32,815 nt of DNA from an archaeon (GTDB lineage: Archaea; Nanobdellota; Nanobdellia; Woesearchaeales; GW2011-AR4): contig NZEC01000011.1 in assembly GCA_002688925.1 (NCBI GenBank), positions 1-32,815 of the forward strand, in the 5' to 3' direction. Every line of letters starts with the position of its first letter. Within the stretch, counting starts at the first letter, position 1. A program made the position numbers and the translations under genes. Of this stretch, positions 1 to 9,569 are shown in pieces. The notes below the pieces were generated by a model. It made no database searches, was not told where the DNA came from, and saw only the letters and a list, made by a program, of their open reading frames with translations.

Positions 1-1171
<1,171 letters not shown>

Positions 1172-1312
1172 TTATTTATTGGTCGCAAGTATCACAAAAA
1201 TTACACATACTTGATAGTAATATCAAGCACAAGTTAAGTTCAATGTCAAATTTTAGAATTTGGATATCTAAAACATAGACGGAGGCGATAGAGTACTAGC
1301 AAATTATTAGTG

Positions 1313-1327
1313 TATTTAAATGTTTCG
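1313..1327 (-). promoter_or_regulatory. BRE/TATA promoter of the rRNA transcript
   Basis: Minus strand CGAAACATTTAAATA, an archaeal BRE+TATA, about 140 nt upstream of the 16S 5' end. The same 15-mer recurs at 11479-11493. Confidence 0.7.
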
Positions 1328-1379
1328 TTGATGTTGAATCCTATATAATAATCCATAAAATTTAAATAAAATGCCCTAA

Positions 1380-1934
1380 TTGCCTGTTTACATGAATTCT
1401 ACAGAAAAACCCACAGCAATGCTTTCTGAGGAGCACCAAAGCATACTCAAGGTAATAAATGCACTAATAAAAGAATGCGATGCTCTTGAACAGAAAAAAG
1501 AGCTGGATAAAGATTTTTTTGAAAAAGCTATAGATTTTATACGAAACTTTGCCGATAAATTCCACCATGCAAAGGAAGAAGATATCTTATTCATAGAGTT
1601 ATGCAAAGATGAAGTACAGATGCATTGCAATCCTATACCGCAGATGCTGCATGAACATGACCTGGGAAGGAATTTCGTGAAAGGCATGGAACAGGGATTA
1701 AATGAAAACAATAAAGCCAAAGTGATAGAAAATGCACGAGGTTATATACAATTGCTTCAGGAGCATATCGACAAGGAAGATAATATCTTATATCCTATGG
1801 CTGATGAAGCCCTAAATCCAGAAATCCAAAAAACAATTCTTGAAAAATTTAAGCAGGCAGAACACAAAAGATTCACCGAAGGGACAAAAGAAAAATACAT
1901 TGCCCTTGCTGATGAATTTGAAAAAAGAAATTAA
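1380..1934 (+). CDS. Hemerythrin HHE cation-binding domain protein (true start may be ATG at 1392)
   Basis: His/Glu pattern LSEEHQSIL..KFHHAKEEDILF..MLHEHDLGR..LLQEHIDKEDNILYPMAD. Confidence 0.85.
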   Translation: MPVYMNSTEKPTAMLSEEHQSILKVINALIKECDALEQKKELDKDFFEKAIDFIRNFADKFHHAKEEDILFIELCKDEVQMHCNPIPQMLHEHDLGRNFVKGMEQGLNENNKAKVIENARGYIQLLQEHIDKEDNILYPMADEALNPEIQKTILEKFKQAEHKRFTEGTKEKYIALADEFEKRN

Positions 1935-1937
1935 AAA

Positions 1938-2246
1938 ATGACCGAAAGCTGGAAAAATTTAAGCAAGATTATTGAATATTCTAAGGATGGTGTATTAAGC
2001 AAGGTATTGGCTAAAACCGAAAAGAATAATATAACCTTATTCAGCATGGCAGGCGGAACAGAAATATCCGATCACACATCCACAAAAGAAGGATTTATTT
2101 TTGTCATAGAAGGCAAAGGCATCTTCAACCTAAAAGGAGAAAATATTCCAATGCTCCCCGGAACATTCATTTTCATGGAAAAAAACGATGTCCATTCGCT
2201 AAAAGCCGAGGAAAACACTTCTTTCTTGCTTTCATTGTGTAATTAG
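1938..2246 (+). CDS. Small cupin-domain protein
   Basis: Cupin-like pattern ISDHTSTKEGFIFVIEGKGIFNLKGENIPMLPGTFIFMEKNDVHSL. Confidence 0.75.
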   Translation: MTESWKNLSKIIEYSKDGVLSKVLAKTEKNNITLFSMAGGTEISDHTSTKEGFIFVIEGKGIFNLKGENIPMLPGTFIFMEKNDVHSLKAEENTSFLLSLCN

Positions 2247-2307
2247 AGCTAATTATTCTAAGTTAAACCCCTAACATTTTTATACATTAAAACATTCATT
2301 ATCTAAA

Positions 2308-3354
2308 ATGGATGATATTTACAACAAAATAACAGAACTGGTAAAAAATAATATCCTGGATGTTGATGATAATTTTGTCAAGTTTTCTGATTCGGGCTAT
2401 GATGCAGTTAAATTCGATAAAAATAATTTTAGTAATATTGAAAACATAAAATCTGACAATAAAATAGCCTTTATTGATGGGGGAAGCTCGGAAATATTAA
2501 AGTCATCAAATTTCTCATTAAATCTGATAAGGATTTATTATGCAGTTTACTTCAAAAACAAGAGAATAAAATCCGGAAAGAATGACTTCTATTCATTTAC
2601 CTGCGCAAAAAATGTCAATAATGAGATATATTTTGATACTGAGATAATAGGAATAAAAAATAATATTATCAGCAAGGAAGGTTTGTTATTGAGTTCTTTA
2701 GATGAAACTATTAAACAAGGCATAACAAGAGCAAATATCTCAAATATGGCAAATTTAGTAAGGAGATTCTCAGAGATTAAAACCGCTGCTAAAGTTGTAG
2801 AAAGCCTGGATGAGAATGACATTATTGTTTTAGACGGCTCACTACAGTGCACTTTTACAAATGAGAAAAAGTACCTGGAAGAATTATATGAAAATGCATT
2901 AAGAAATAAAGTTATTGTGTGTGGCTTAAGCAAGACAACAGCATTGATGACAGATAAAGGAAATTCAATAACTAGTGCGTTAAACAAATTCAATTTTGAT
3001 GGGAAATGGGCTTATCATCCTGTTGCAGATATAAAAAATGAAAATCATCAGGCAGATATTGCTTTTGTAAAGTTTCATGAAAAATCAAAGTATATGTTTA
3101 GGTTTGAGATATTTAGAAAGCAAAAAGAGCGCATTAAAGATGCCATAAATTTAATTTCCGGAAATTGCAAAGACCCTGTTTTTATTGGGTATCCTTATGG
3201 CCTTGTAGAAGCGGACAGGAGCGCAAGAATATCAAACAGTGAGAAGGAAATGATGCTGACATTTTTTAGCATAAAATTCGGAAAAGAGTGGGAAAAAATA
3301 AAAGATTCGTTAAGCAGTGTTGATGCCCATGAGATTTTAGATAGTATTGGGTAA
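2308..3354 (+). CDS. NurA-domain nuclease
   Basis: NurA-like motifs AFIDGGSSEI, IIVLDGSL and C-terminal YPYGLVEADRSARIS. Confidence 0.75.
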   Translation: MDDIYNKITELVKNNILDVDDNFVKFSDSGYDAVKFDKNNFSNIENIKSDNKIAFIDGGSSEILKSSNFSLNLIRIYYAVYFKNKRIKSGKNDFYSFTCAKNVNNEIYFDTEIIGIKNNIISKEGLLLSSLDETIKQGITRANISNMANLVRRFSEIKTAAKVVESLDENDIIVLDGSLQCTFTNEKKYLEELYENALRNKVIVCGLSKTTALMTDKGNSITSALNKFNFDGKWAYHPVADIKNENHQADIAFVKFHEKSKYMFRFEIFRKQKERIKDAINLISGNCKDPVFIGYPYGLVEADRSARISNSEKEMMLTFFSIKFGKEWEKIKDSLSSVDAHEILDSIG

Positions 3355-3359
3355 AAAAA

Positions 3360-4373
3360 TCAAACCCCATAAACACTCTGCCTTGCGTCATTAAGATAAG
3401 CCTGCCTTGTTATCAGCCTTTTTCCCAATAAGAGCTCTAATGCATGCCTTACAGTTCTCTCAGGCAAATAAGTCATGTTAATTATTTCTTTCTGCGTCAG
3501 ATTTCCCTCATAAGAAAGAATCTTGTAGACTAATTTTGCGCTCGGAGGCAGATTCATTGTCTTTTCCTCGCTTAAGGAAACCGTTCTTTTCTTGAGCTTG
3601 TTCTCAATTGCATAATCCCTTGAAAACTCTATAAACTGGGCATCATATTTTGATTTTTCTATCTTCACGCTATCACTCTTCAAATTTATCCTTACATCCC
3701 CATCCATGATTACAATTGGAGAAATAGCATCTATATCAGTAATGTTAATTTTTGATTTATTTGAAACAATGGCAGTAGTCTTTTTTTCAATTGAAGATAT
3801 TGGGGTTATGGATAATATCTCTGGCTCATCCAGGATTATCGGACCATAGGCAGAAAAGCTGTAGCCTGTGCTGCCTGTAGGCGTTGCAACTATAAGGCCA
3901 TCTGCATTGTCTTTCCATAATTTTTCATTATTGAGATTTAATGAATATCTTATCAAAGAAGCGCTTTTTGAAGAAAAAATACCTATGTCATTTAATGCAG
4001 CATACTTGCTATTGTCATTAAACTTTGCAACTATCCTTGACCTTTTAAAAATCTTAAATTTATCTTTTTCTATCAAATCTATATATCCCAAAAGATTTGC
4101 AGCATCTGACTGTGCAAGAAAGCTCTGCATTGAGCCTACTCCCAATAAGGGAATCTGCCTTTTTCCAAGATCCCTGAAAGTTTTCAATATTAAATTATCA
4201 TCCCCAAAAGCCAAAATCGCATCTGGAGTTATTTCATCAATATTCTTTTTATTCCCTATAATTTTTAAATTTTTATCAACAGCATAATCGGCATTTATCT
4301 TCCTGAGGTAAGATACTGCACGTTTTGCAAGCTCCAGGGAATTTTTATCTAATTTGCTTGTTACAAAATACAT
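3360..4373 (-). CDS. NAD kinase-like domain fused to C-terminal winged HTH; putative NAD(P)-responsive regulator
   Basis: NADK signatures LNDIGIFSSK and DGLIVATPTGSTGYSFSAYGPII; GGDG region reads AFGDDNLIL; C-term PPSAKLVYKILSYEGNLTQKEIINMTYLPERTVRHALELLLGKRLITR is wHTH-like. Confidence 0.8.
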   Translation of the reverse strand: MYFVTSKLDKNSLELAKRAVSYLRKINADYAVDKNLKIIGNKKNIDEITPDAILAFGDDNLILKTFRDLGKRQIPLLGVGSMQSFLAQSDAANLLGYIDLIEKDKFKIFKRSRIVAKFNDNSKYAALNDIGIFSSKSASLIRYSLNLNNEKLWKDNADGLIVATPTGSTGYSFSAYGPIILDEPEILSITPISSIEKKTTAIVSNKSKINITDIDAISPIVIMDGDVRINLKSDSVKIEKSKYDAQFIEFSRDYAIENKLKKRTVSLSEEKTMNLPPSAKLVYKILSYEGNLTQKEIINMTYLPERTVRHALELLLGKRLITRQAYLNDARQSVYGV

Positions 4374-4393
4374 ACAAAAAAGTAAAAAAACCT

Positions 4394-4403
4394 TATTTAA
4401 ATA
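4394..4403 (-). promoter_or_regulatory. TATA box for the NADK-wHTH gene (leaderless)
   Basis: TATTTAAATA centred about 26 nt upstream of ATG at 4373. Confidence 0.6.
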
Positions 4404-4416
4404 ATTTGCTATTTAT

Positions 4417-4431
4417 AGGCAAATATTGCCT
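4417..4431. promoter_or_regulatory. Candidate operator palindrome AGGCAA-ATA-TTGCCT
   Basis: Perfect 6-bp inverted repeat in the divergent NADK-wHTH/nadA intergenic; overlapping ATTTGC(4404-4409)/GCAAAT(4419-4424); additional TTGCCT half-site at 4456-4461. Confidence 0.5.
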
Positions 4432-4473
4432 CTTTTTTTACAAAACCAGTTAAAATTGCCTGATTGCATAACT

Positions 4474-4485
4474 ATTTTAAAAATA
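4474..4485 (+). promoter_or_regulatory. TATA box for nadA (leaderless start at ATG 4503)
   Basis: ATTTTAAAAATA centred about 24 nt upstream of ATG 4503. Confidence 0.5.
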
Positions 4486-4502
4486 CCTTGTCATTGGTAG
4501 GA

Positions 4503-5438
4503 ATGCAGCTTCAACAAACCATATTAGAGGAGAAAAATCCGGATGAAAAGCTAATACAGCTAATTCTAGAGCTGAAAAAACAATTAAACGCAGTTATTCT
4601 GGTGCATAACTACCAACGGCCGGAGATGTACAAAATTGCCGACTTTATAGGCGATTCTTTAGGCCTCTCCGAGGAAGCAGCTAAAACAGATGCTGATATC
4701 ATCTTATTCTGCGGCGTGAAATTCATGGCAGAAACAGCAAAAATTCTAAGCCCGAAAAAAACAGTTTTATTGCCCAGTTTAGATGCAGGATGCGCTCTTG
4801 CTGATATGGCAACCCTTGAGCAGCTAAAAAAAGTAAAAGAAAAACATCCGGATGCTGCAGTTGTAAGCTATGTGAACGCAAATGCAGACATAAAGGCTGA
4901 ATCTGATGTCTGCTGCACTTCCATGAACGCTGTTAAAATTGTCAATTCCCTTCCAAACAAGGAAATAATTTTTTTGCCTGACAAAAATCTTGGAAGGTAT
5001 GTCGCTTCAAAAACAGACAAAAAAATAATTTTGTGGGATGGCTATTGTTTTGTGCATGACAAGCTTAATGCTGAAATGCTTGATGACTTGAAAAAAGATA
5101 TGCCCGGAGCAAAGATAATTGCGCATCCAGAATGCAAAACTGATATCCTACAGGAAGCAGACCATATTAGCGGCACAGGCGGCATGGCAAAATTTGCAAA
5201 TTCAAGCAATGCAAAGGATTTCATTGTTGTCACAGAATGCGGCATGACAGAAAAATTAAAGGAAGATGTTCCGGATAAAAATTTTTACTCGTTCTGCAAC
5301 ATCTGCCCTTACATGAAATACACAACCCTGCCTTTAGTCGTAAGCTCATTGACCCAAAAGCAGCATGAAATAACTCTTCCTGAAGAAACAATAAAAAAGG
5401 CAAGGAAGGCTTTAGATAAGATGCTTGAATATAGCTAA
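4503..5438 (+). CDS. nadA: Quinolinate synthase (ORF track begins at TTG 4464; ATG 4503 preferred)
   Basis: VILVHNYQRPEMYKIADFIGDSLGLSEEAAKTDADIILFCGVKFMAETAKIL; AHPECK; ECGM; CNICPYMK. Confidence 0.95.
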   Translation: MQLQQTILEEKNPDEKLIQLILELKKQLNAVILVHNYQRPEMYKIADFIGDSLGLSEEAAKTDADIILFCGVKFMAETAKILSPKKTVLLPSLDAGCALADMATLEQLKKVKEKHPDAAVVSYVNANADIKAESDVCCTSMNAVKIVNSLPNKEIIFLPDKNLGRYVASKTDKKIILWDGYCFVHDKLNAEMLDDLKKDMPGAKIIAHPECKTDILQEADHISGTGGMAKFANSSNAKDFIVVTECGMTEKLKEDVPDKNFYSFCNICPYMKYTTLPLVVSSLTQKQHEITLPEETIKKARKALDKMLEYS

Positions 5439-6354
5439 GATGAAAAATGGTATTATTTATGAATTCTGGGGTAGAAGCAAACTTTTAAACTTGGGAAATA
5501 AGCGATATTCTGATTATGTCAAAAATTTTTTTGAGGATAAATTAAAAAATGATATGATCAATAAAGACATTACAACAAAAATTCTTATAAAAAATAATAG
5601 TGCAAGAGCAAGTATTGTAGCAAAAGAAGATGGAATTCTCTCCGGCATGGAAGAATGTTCTATTTTATTCAAAGGACTTAAGGTTAAAAATAAAAAAAAG
5701 GATGGAGAAAAAATAAAGAAAGGCCAGGTAATAACAGAATTAAGCGGAAATATAAACAAGTTCCTTGGAGTTGAAAGAACAATTCTTAATGTTTTGCAGA
5801 GAATGAGCGGCATCGCAACAATAATCTATAATCTGAATAAAAAAATAAAAAATAACTGTAAAATAGCAGCAACAAGAAAAACTTTATGGGGTTTATTGGA
5901 TAAAAAAGCAGTTTCTATAGGAAAAGGCCTTACTCACCGGTTGAACCTTTCAGACGGAATATTAATCAAAGATAATCATATAAAAGCATTGAATAATGAT
6001 ATTAAAACAGCTTTAATTCTTGCAGATAATAATAAAAAAACAAAGTTTGTTGAAATAGAAGTAGCTAATAAAAGACAGGCATTGAAAGCAGCATTAACGA
6101 TAAGCTCATTAAAGAATAAAAAATCAAAAAAAATATTTGCAATAATGCTCGATAATATGAGCCCAAAAGAAATAAAAAAAACAATTGATGAGATAAAGAG
6201 CAAAAAACTGCAGAATAATGTATTGTTTGAAGCATCCGGGAACATTAATGAAAAAAACATAGCAGAATATTCAAAAACAGGGATTGATATAATCTCATTG
6301 GGATTTATAACCCACTCTGCAAAAGCTTTGGATATAGCATTAGAAATAAAATGA
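5425..6354 (+). CDS. nadC: Nicotinate-nucleotide pyrophosphorylase / quinolinate phosphoribosyltransferase
   Basis: LGVERTILNVLQRMSGIAT, AATRKTLWGLLDKKAVSIGKGLTHRLNLSDGILIKDNHI, FEASGNI; follows nadA. Confidence 0.93.
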   Translation: MNIAKMKNGIIYEFWGRSKLLNLGNKRYSDYVKNFFEDKLKNDMINKDITTKILIKNNSARASIVAKEDGILSGMEECSILFKGLKVKNKKKDGEKIKKGQVITELSGNINKFLGVERTILNVLQRMSGIATIIYNLNKKIKNNCKIAATRKTLWGLLDKKAVSIGKGLTHRLNLSDGILIKDNHIKALNNDIKTALILADNNKKTKFVEIEVANKRQALKAALTISSLKNKKSKKIFAIMLDNMSPKEIKKTIDEIKSKKLQNNVLFEASGNINEKNIAEYSKTGIDIISLGFITHSAKALDIALEIK

Positions 6355-7142
6355 TAACAGGTATTATTGGCTGCGGAAATATTGGAACAGAGCTCGCATT
6401 ATTCATGGATAAAAGAAAGGATTTTGAATTGAAATATTTGTTTGATATTGATAAAGATAATTCAGATAATTTAACTAAAAAATTAAAAAACAGCAATCCA
6501 AAATTTGCATCATTTGATTCACTGATAAAAAATTCTGAATTGACAATTGAGTCAGCAGACAAAGAAGCAGTTAAAAAAATACTGAAAAACAAGGATCTAG
6601 ATAAAAAAAACAAAAAACTGCTTGTAATGAGCACTTCCGGATTGTTTGAAAATATTTCTTCACTAAAAAAAACAAAAAACTGCGATATTTACCTTCCTTC
6701 CGGTGCAATTGCGGGCTTGGATGCAATAAAATCAGTATCTGGAAAAATAAGCTCATTGACTTTAACAACAACAAAAAATCCAAAAGGGATTGCAAACGCT
6801 CCATTTATATTAAAAAATAACATTAATCTTAAAAAAATAAAAAACAAAAAAATAATTTTTCAAGGCAAACTAAAAGAAGCAGTTGTTGGCTTTCCAAAAA
6901 ACATCAATGTCGCAGCAACATTATTCCTGGCATCGAAATTCAATAATATAAAAATTAAAATAATTGCCGACCCAAAAACAAAAACAAACATCCATGAGAT
7001 AGTATGCAAAGGGAATTTTGGAAACTTAACTTTAATTGCTGAAAACCTGCCAAGCAAAAACCCAAAAACAAGCTATCTAGCGATATTGAGCGCAATTCAG
7101 GTATTGAAGAATATAAACAATAAGGTAAAAATTGGGTCATAA
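6351..7142 (+). CDS. nadX: L-aspartate dehydrogenase (NadX type)
   Basis: N-terminal GIIGCGNIGTELALF Rossmann motif; YLPSGAIAGLDAIKS; operon position after nadC. Confidence 0.87.
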   Translation: MITGIIGCGNIGTELALFMDKRKDFELKYLFDIDKDNSDNLTKKLKNSNPKFASFDSLIKNSELTIESADKEAVKKILKNKDLDKKNKKLLVMSTSGLFENISSLKKTKNCDIYLPSGAIAGLDAIKSVSGKISSLTLTTTKNPKGIANAPFILKNNINLKKIKNKKIIFQGKLKEAVVGFPKNINVAATLFLASKFNNIKIKIIADPKTKTNIHEIVCKGNFGNLTLIAENLPSKNPKTSYLAILSAIQVLKNINNKVKIGS

Positions 7143-7193
7143 TTTGTTTTTTTACAAAGTTTTTTAAATTTATAAGATTTTACTTTAATTATT

Positions 7194-9434
7194 ATGTATG
7201 AACTGATAATTTGCGAGAAGCCATCAGCAGCAAAAAAAATATCTGATGCCCTTGCTGATGGAAAGGCAATAAAGGAAAACATCAACGGAGCCCCAATCTA
7301 CAAAGTCACTCATGGAAAAAAAGACATTGTTGTGGCATGCGCAGTTGGCCATCTCTACGGCCTTGCTGAAAAAGGGAAAAAAACATGGAACTTTCCTGTT
7401 TTTGACATAGAATGGAAGCCTGCATCAGAATTAAACAAAAAATCAGATTTTTCAAAAAAATACCTGAATACAATTAAAAAATTATCTAAGGAAGCTGATT
7501 CTTTTACTATAGCAACAGATTATGATGTTGAAGGAGAAGTTATTGGGTTAAATGTAATAAAATATGCCTGCAACCAAAAAGACGCAAATAGGATGAAATT
7601 CTCCACTTTGACAAAGCCGGACTTAATAGAAGCATACGAAAACAAGAAAAAAACCCTTGACTGGGGACAGGCAAATGCTGGGGAAACAAGGCACTTTCTG
7701 GACTTCTACAATGGAATTTCATATTCTCGCGCTTTAACTTCTTCAATTAAAACAGCTGGCAGCTTTAAATTAATGTCTACAGGCCGTGTCCAAGGCCCTG
7801 CATTAAAGATAATTGTTGACAGAGAAAAGGAAATAAAAAAATTCAAGCCAGTTCCTTTCTGGCAGATAGAATTGCAGGGTGCTGTTAACAAAGGAAACAT
7901 AATTGCATGGCACAAAGAAGACAAATTCTGGGAAAAAGAAAAAGCAGACAAAGTTATGGATTTAGTTAAAAAAGAAAAAAAAGCTTCAGTAAAAAAAACT
8001 CAAAAAAGGCAGTTTCAGCAATCACCCCCAGTGCCTTTCGATCTAACAACAATGCAGGTAGAGGCTTATAGGTGCCATAAGATAAGCCCTAAAGATACAC
8101 TGAGCATTGCCCAGGAGCTTTACACATCCGGATTCATCTCTTATCCAAGAACATCTTCCCAGCAGCTTTCTGATAAGCTTGGATTCAAAAAAATATTTAC
8201 CCAGCTTTCTAAGCAAAAAAAATATTCTGAATTGATAAAAAAAATTCTTAAAACGAGTTTAAAGCCAAATAACGGGAAAAAAACAGATCCTGCACATCCT
8301 GCTATTTACCCAACCGGAATTAATGCTGAAGGCATAAACGAAAGAGAGCAAAAAATCTATGATATGATAGTAAAAAGGTTCATGGCAACATTTGCAGAGC
8401 CTGCAGTAAGAGAGACTATGACAATAGACATAGACTGCAAACAAGAGATATTTATTGCAAAAGGTACAAGGACTGTTGAAAAAGGATGGCATATTTTTTA
8501 TGAGCCATATGTTAAGCTTGAGGAGGAAGAGCTGCCTCAGGTAAAGGAAAAGGATATTGTTGATGTCAAAAAAATAATAATGCACAGCAAGGAAACACAG
8601 CCGCCAAAGCGCTACACTCCTGCCTCTATTATCAAGATGCTTGAATCAAAAAATTTAGGGACAAAAAGCACAAGAGCATCCATAATAGATACTTTATTTC
8701 AAAGGGGCTATGTAGATGGAAAAGCAATTGAAGCCACAAATCTGGGAATAAGGACTATAGAAACTTTAGAAAAGCACTGCCCTAAGATTATCGATGAAGA
8801 ATTAACCAAGCATTTTGAAGAGGGGATGGAAGAAATAAGAGAAGGCAAGATAAAAAGCAAGAATGTTTTGGATGAAGCCAAGGGAGAAATAAAAAACATA
8901 ATGGAAGACTTTAAGAAACATGAAAAAGAAATTGGAAAATCGCTTTTAGATGCAACCATTGAGACAAGGGACGCTTTAAGCACTTTGGGAAAATGCCCTG
9001 TTTGCAAATCAGGAGACTTGCAGATAAGAAGCGGCAAGTATGGGAGGTTTTGTGCCTGCAACCAATACCCCAAATGCAAAACAACTTTTTCTTTGCCCTC
9101 AAATGCATTGATCAAGCCCGCAGGAAAAATATGCGAAACATGCGGCTATCCAAAAGTTCTGGCAATTAAAAAAGGAAAAAAGCCAATGGATTTCTGCATA
9201 AACAAACAATGCACCTCAAAACATGTTGAAGGAAATATTGGAAAGGAAGCAAAGGAAATTGCAAAAGGCATAGTAGAAAAGGAATGCCCAAAATGCAAAA
9301 AAGGAAAAATTGTTTTAAGAGGATCAATTTATGGCAAGTTTTACGGCTGCTCAAATTATCCAAAATGCAAATACACTGAAAAGCTCGGTGAAGGCCCGTT
9401 AAAAGAAGATTTTGATAAAAAGAAAGCTGAATAA
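7194..9434 (+). CDS. topA: DNA topoisomerase I (type IA) with C-terminal Cys4 zinc-ribbon repeats
   Basis: Toprim LIICEKPSAAKKI / ATDYDVEGEVIG; active-site region YTSGFISYPRTSSQQL; C-terminal CPVC/CETC/CPKC motifs. Confidence 0.95.
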   Translation: MYELIICEKPSAAKKISDALADGKAIKENINGAPIYKVTHGKKDIVVACAVGHLYGLAEKGKKTWNFPVFDIEWKPASELNKKSDFSKKYLNTIKKLSKEADSFTIATDYDVEGEVIGLNVIKYACNQKDANRMKFSTLTKPDLIEAYENKKKTLDWGQANAGETRHFLDFYNGISYSRALTSSIKTAGSFKLMSTGRVQGPALKIIVDREKEIKKFKPVPFWQIELQGAVNKGNIIAWHKEDKFWEKEKADKVMDLVKKEKKASVKKTQKRQFQQSPPVPFDLTTMQVEAYRCHKISPKDTLSIAQELYTSGFISYPRTSSQQLSDKLGFKKIFTQLSKQKKYSELIKKILKTSLKPNNGKKTDPAHPAIYPTGINAEGINEREQKIYDMIVKRFMATFAEPAVRETMTIDIDCKQEIFIAKGTRTVEKGWHIFYEPYVKLEEEELPQVKEKDIVDVKKIIMHSKETQPPKRYTPASIIKMLESKNLGTKSTRASIIDTLFQRGYVDGKAIEATNLGIRTIETLEKHCPKIIDEELTKHFEEGMEEIREGKIKSKNVLDEAKGEIKNIMEDFKKHEKEIGKSLLDATIETRDALSTLGKCPVCKSGDLQIRSGKYGRFCACNQYPKCKTTFSLPSNALIKPAGKICETCGYPKVLAIKKGKKPMDFCINKQCTSKHVEGNIGKEAKEIAKGIVEKECPKCKKGKIVLRGSIYGKFYGCSNYPKCKYTEKLGEGPLKEDFDKKKAE

Positions 9435-9569
9435 TTCTATTCATATAAATTTAAATAATTAAACTTATAACTTACTGGTTAAATATGATATAAATTTTTG
9501 GAATTCTTATAATCAATATTTATGCAAAAAACAACAAACATTAAAAAATAGATGCCATTACCATAGTCC

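Noticed and set aside
8259-9115. Minus-strand ORFs inside topA
   Set aside because: Antisense to a strongly conserved type IA topoisomerase; low complexity and no domain signal.
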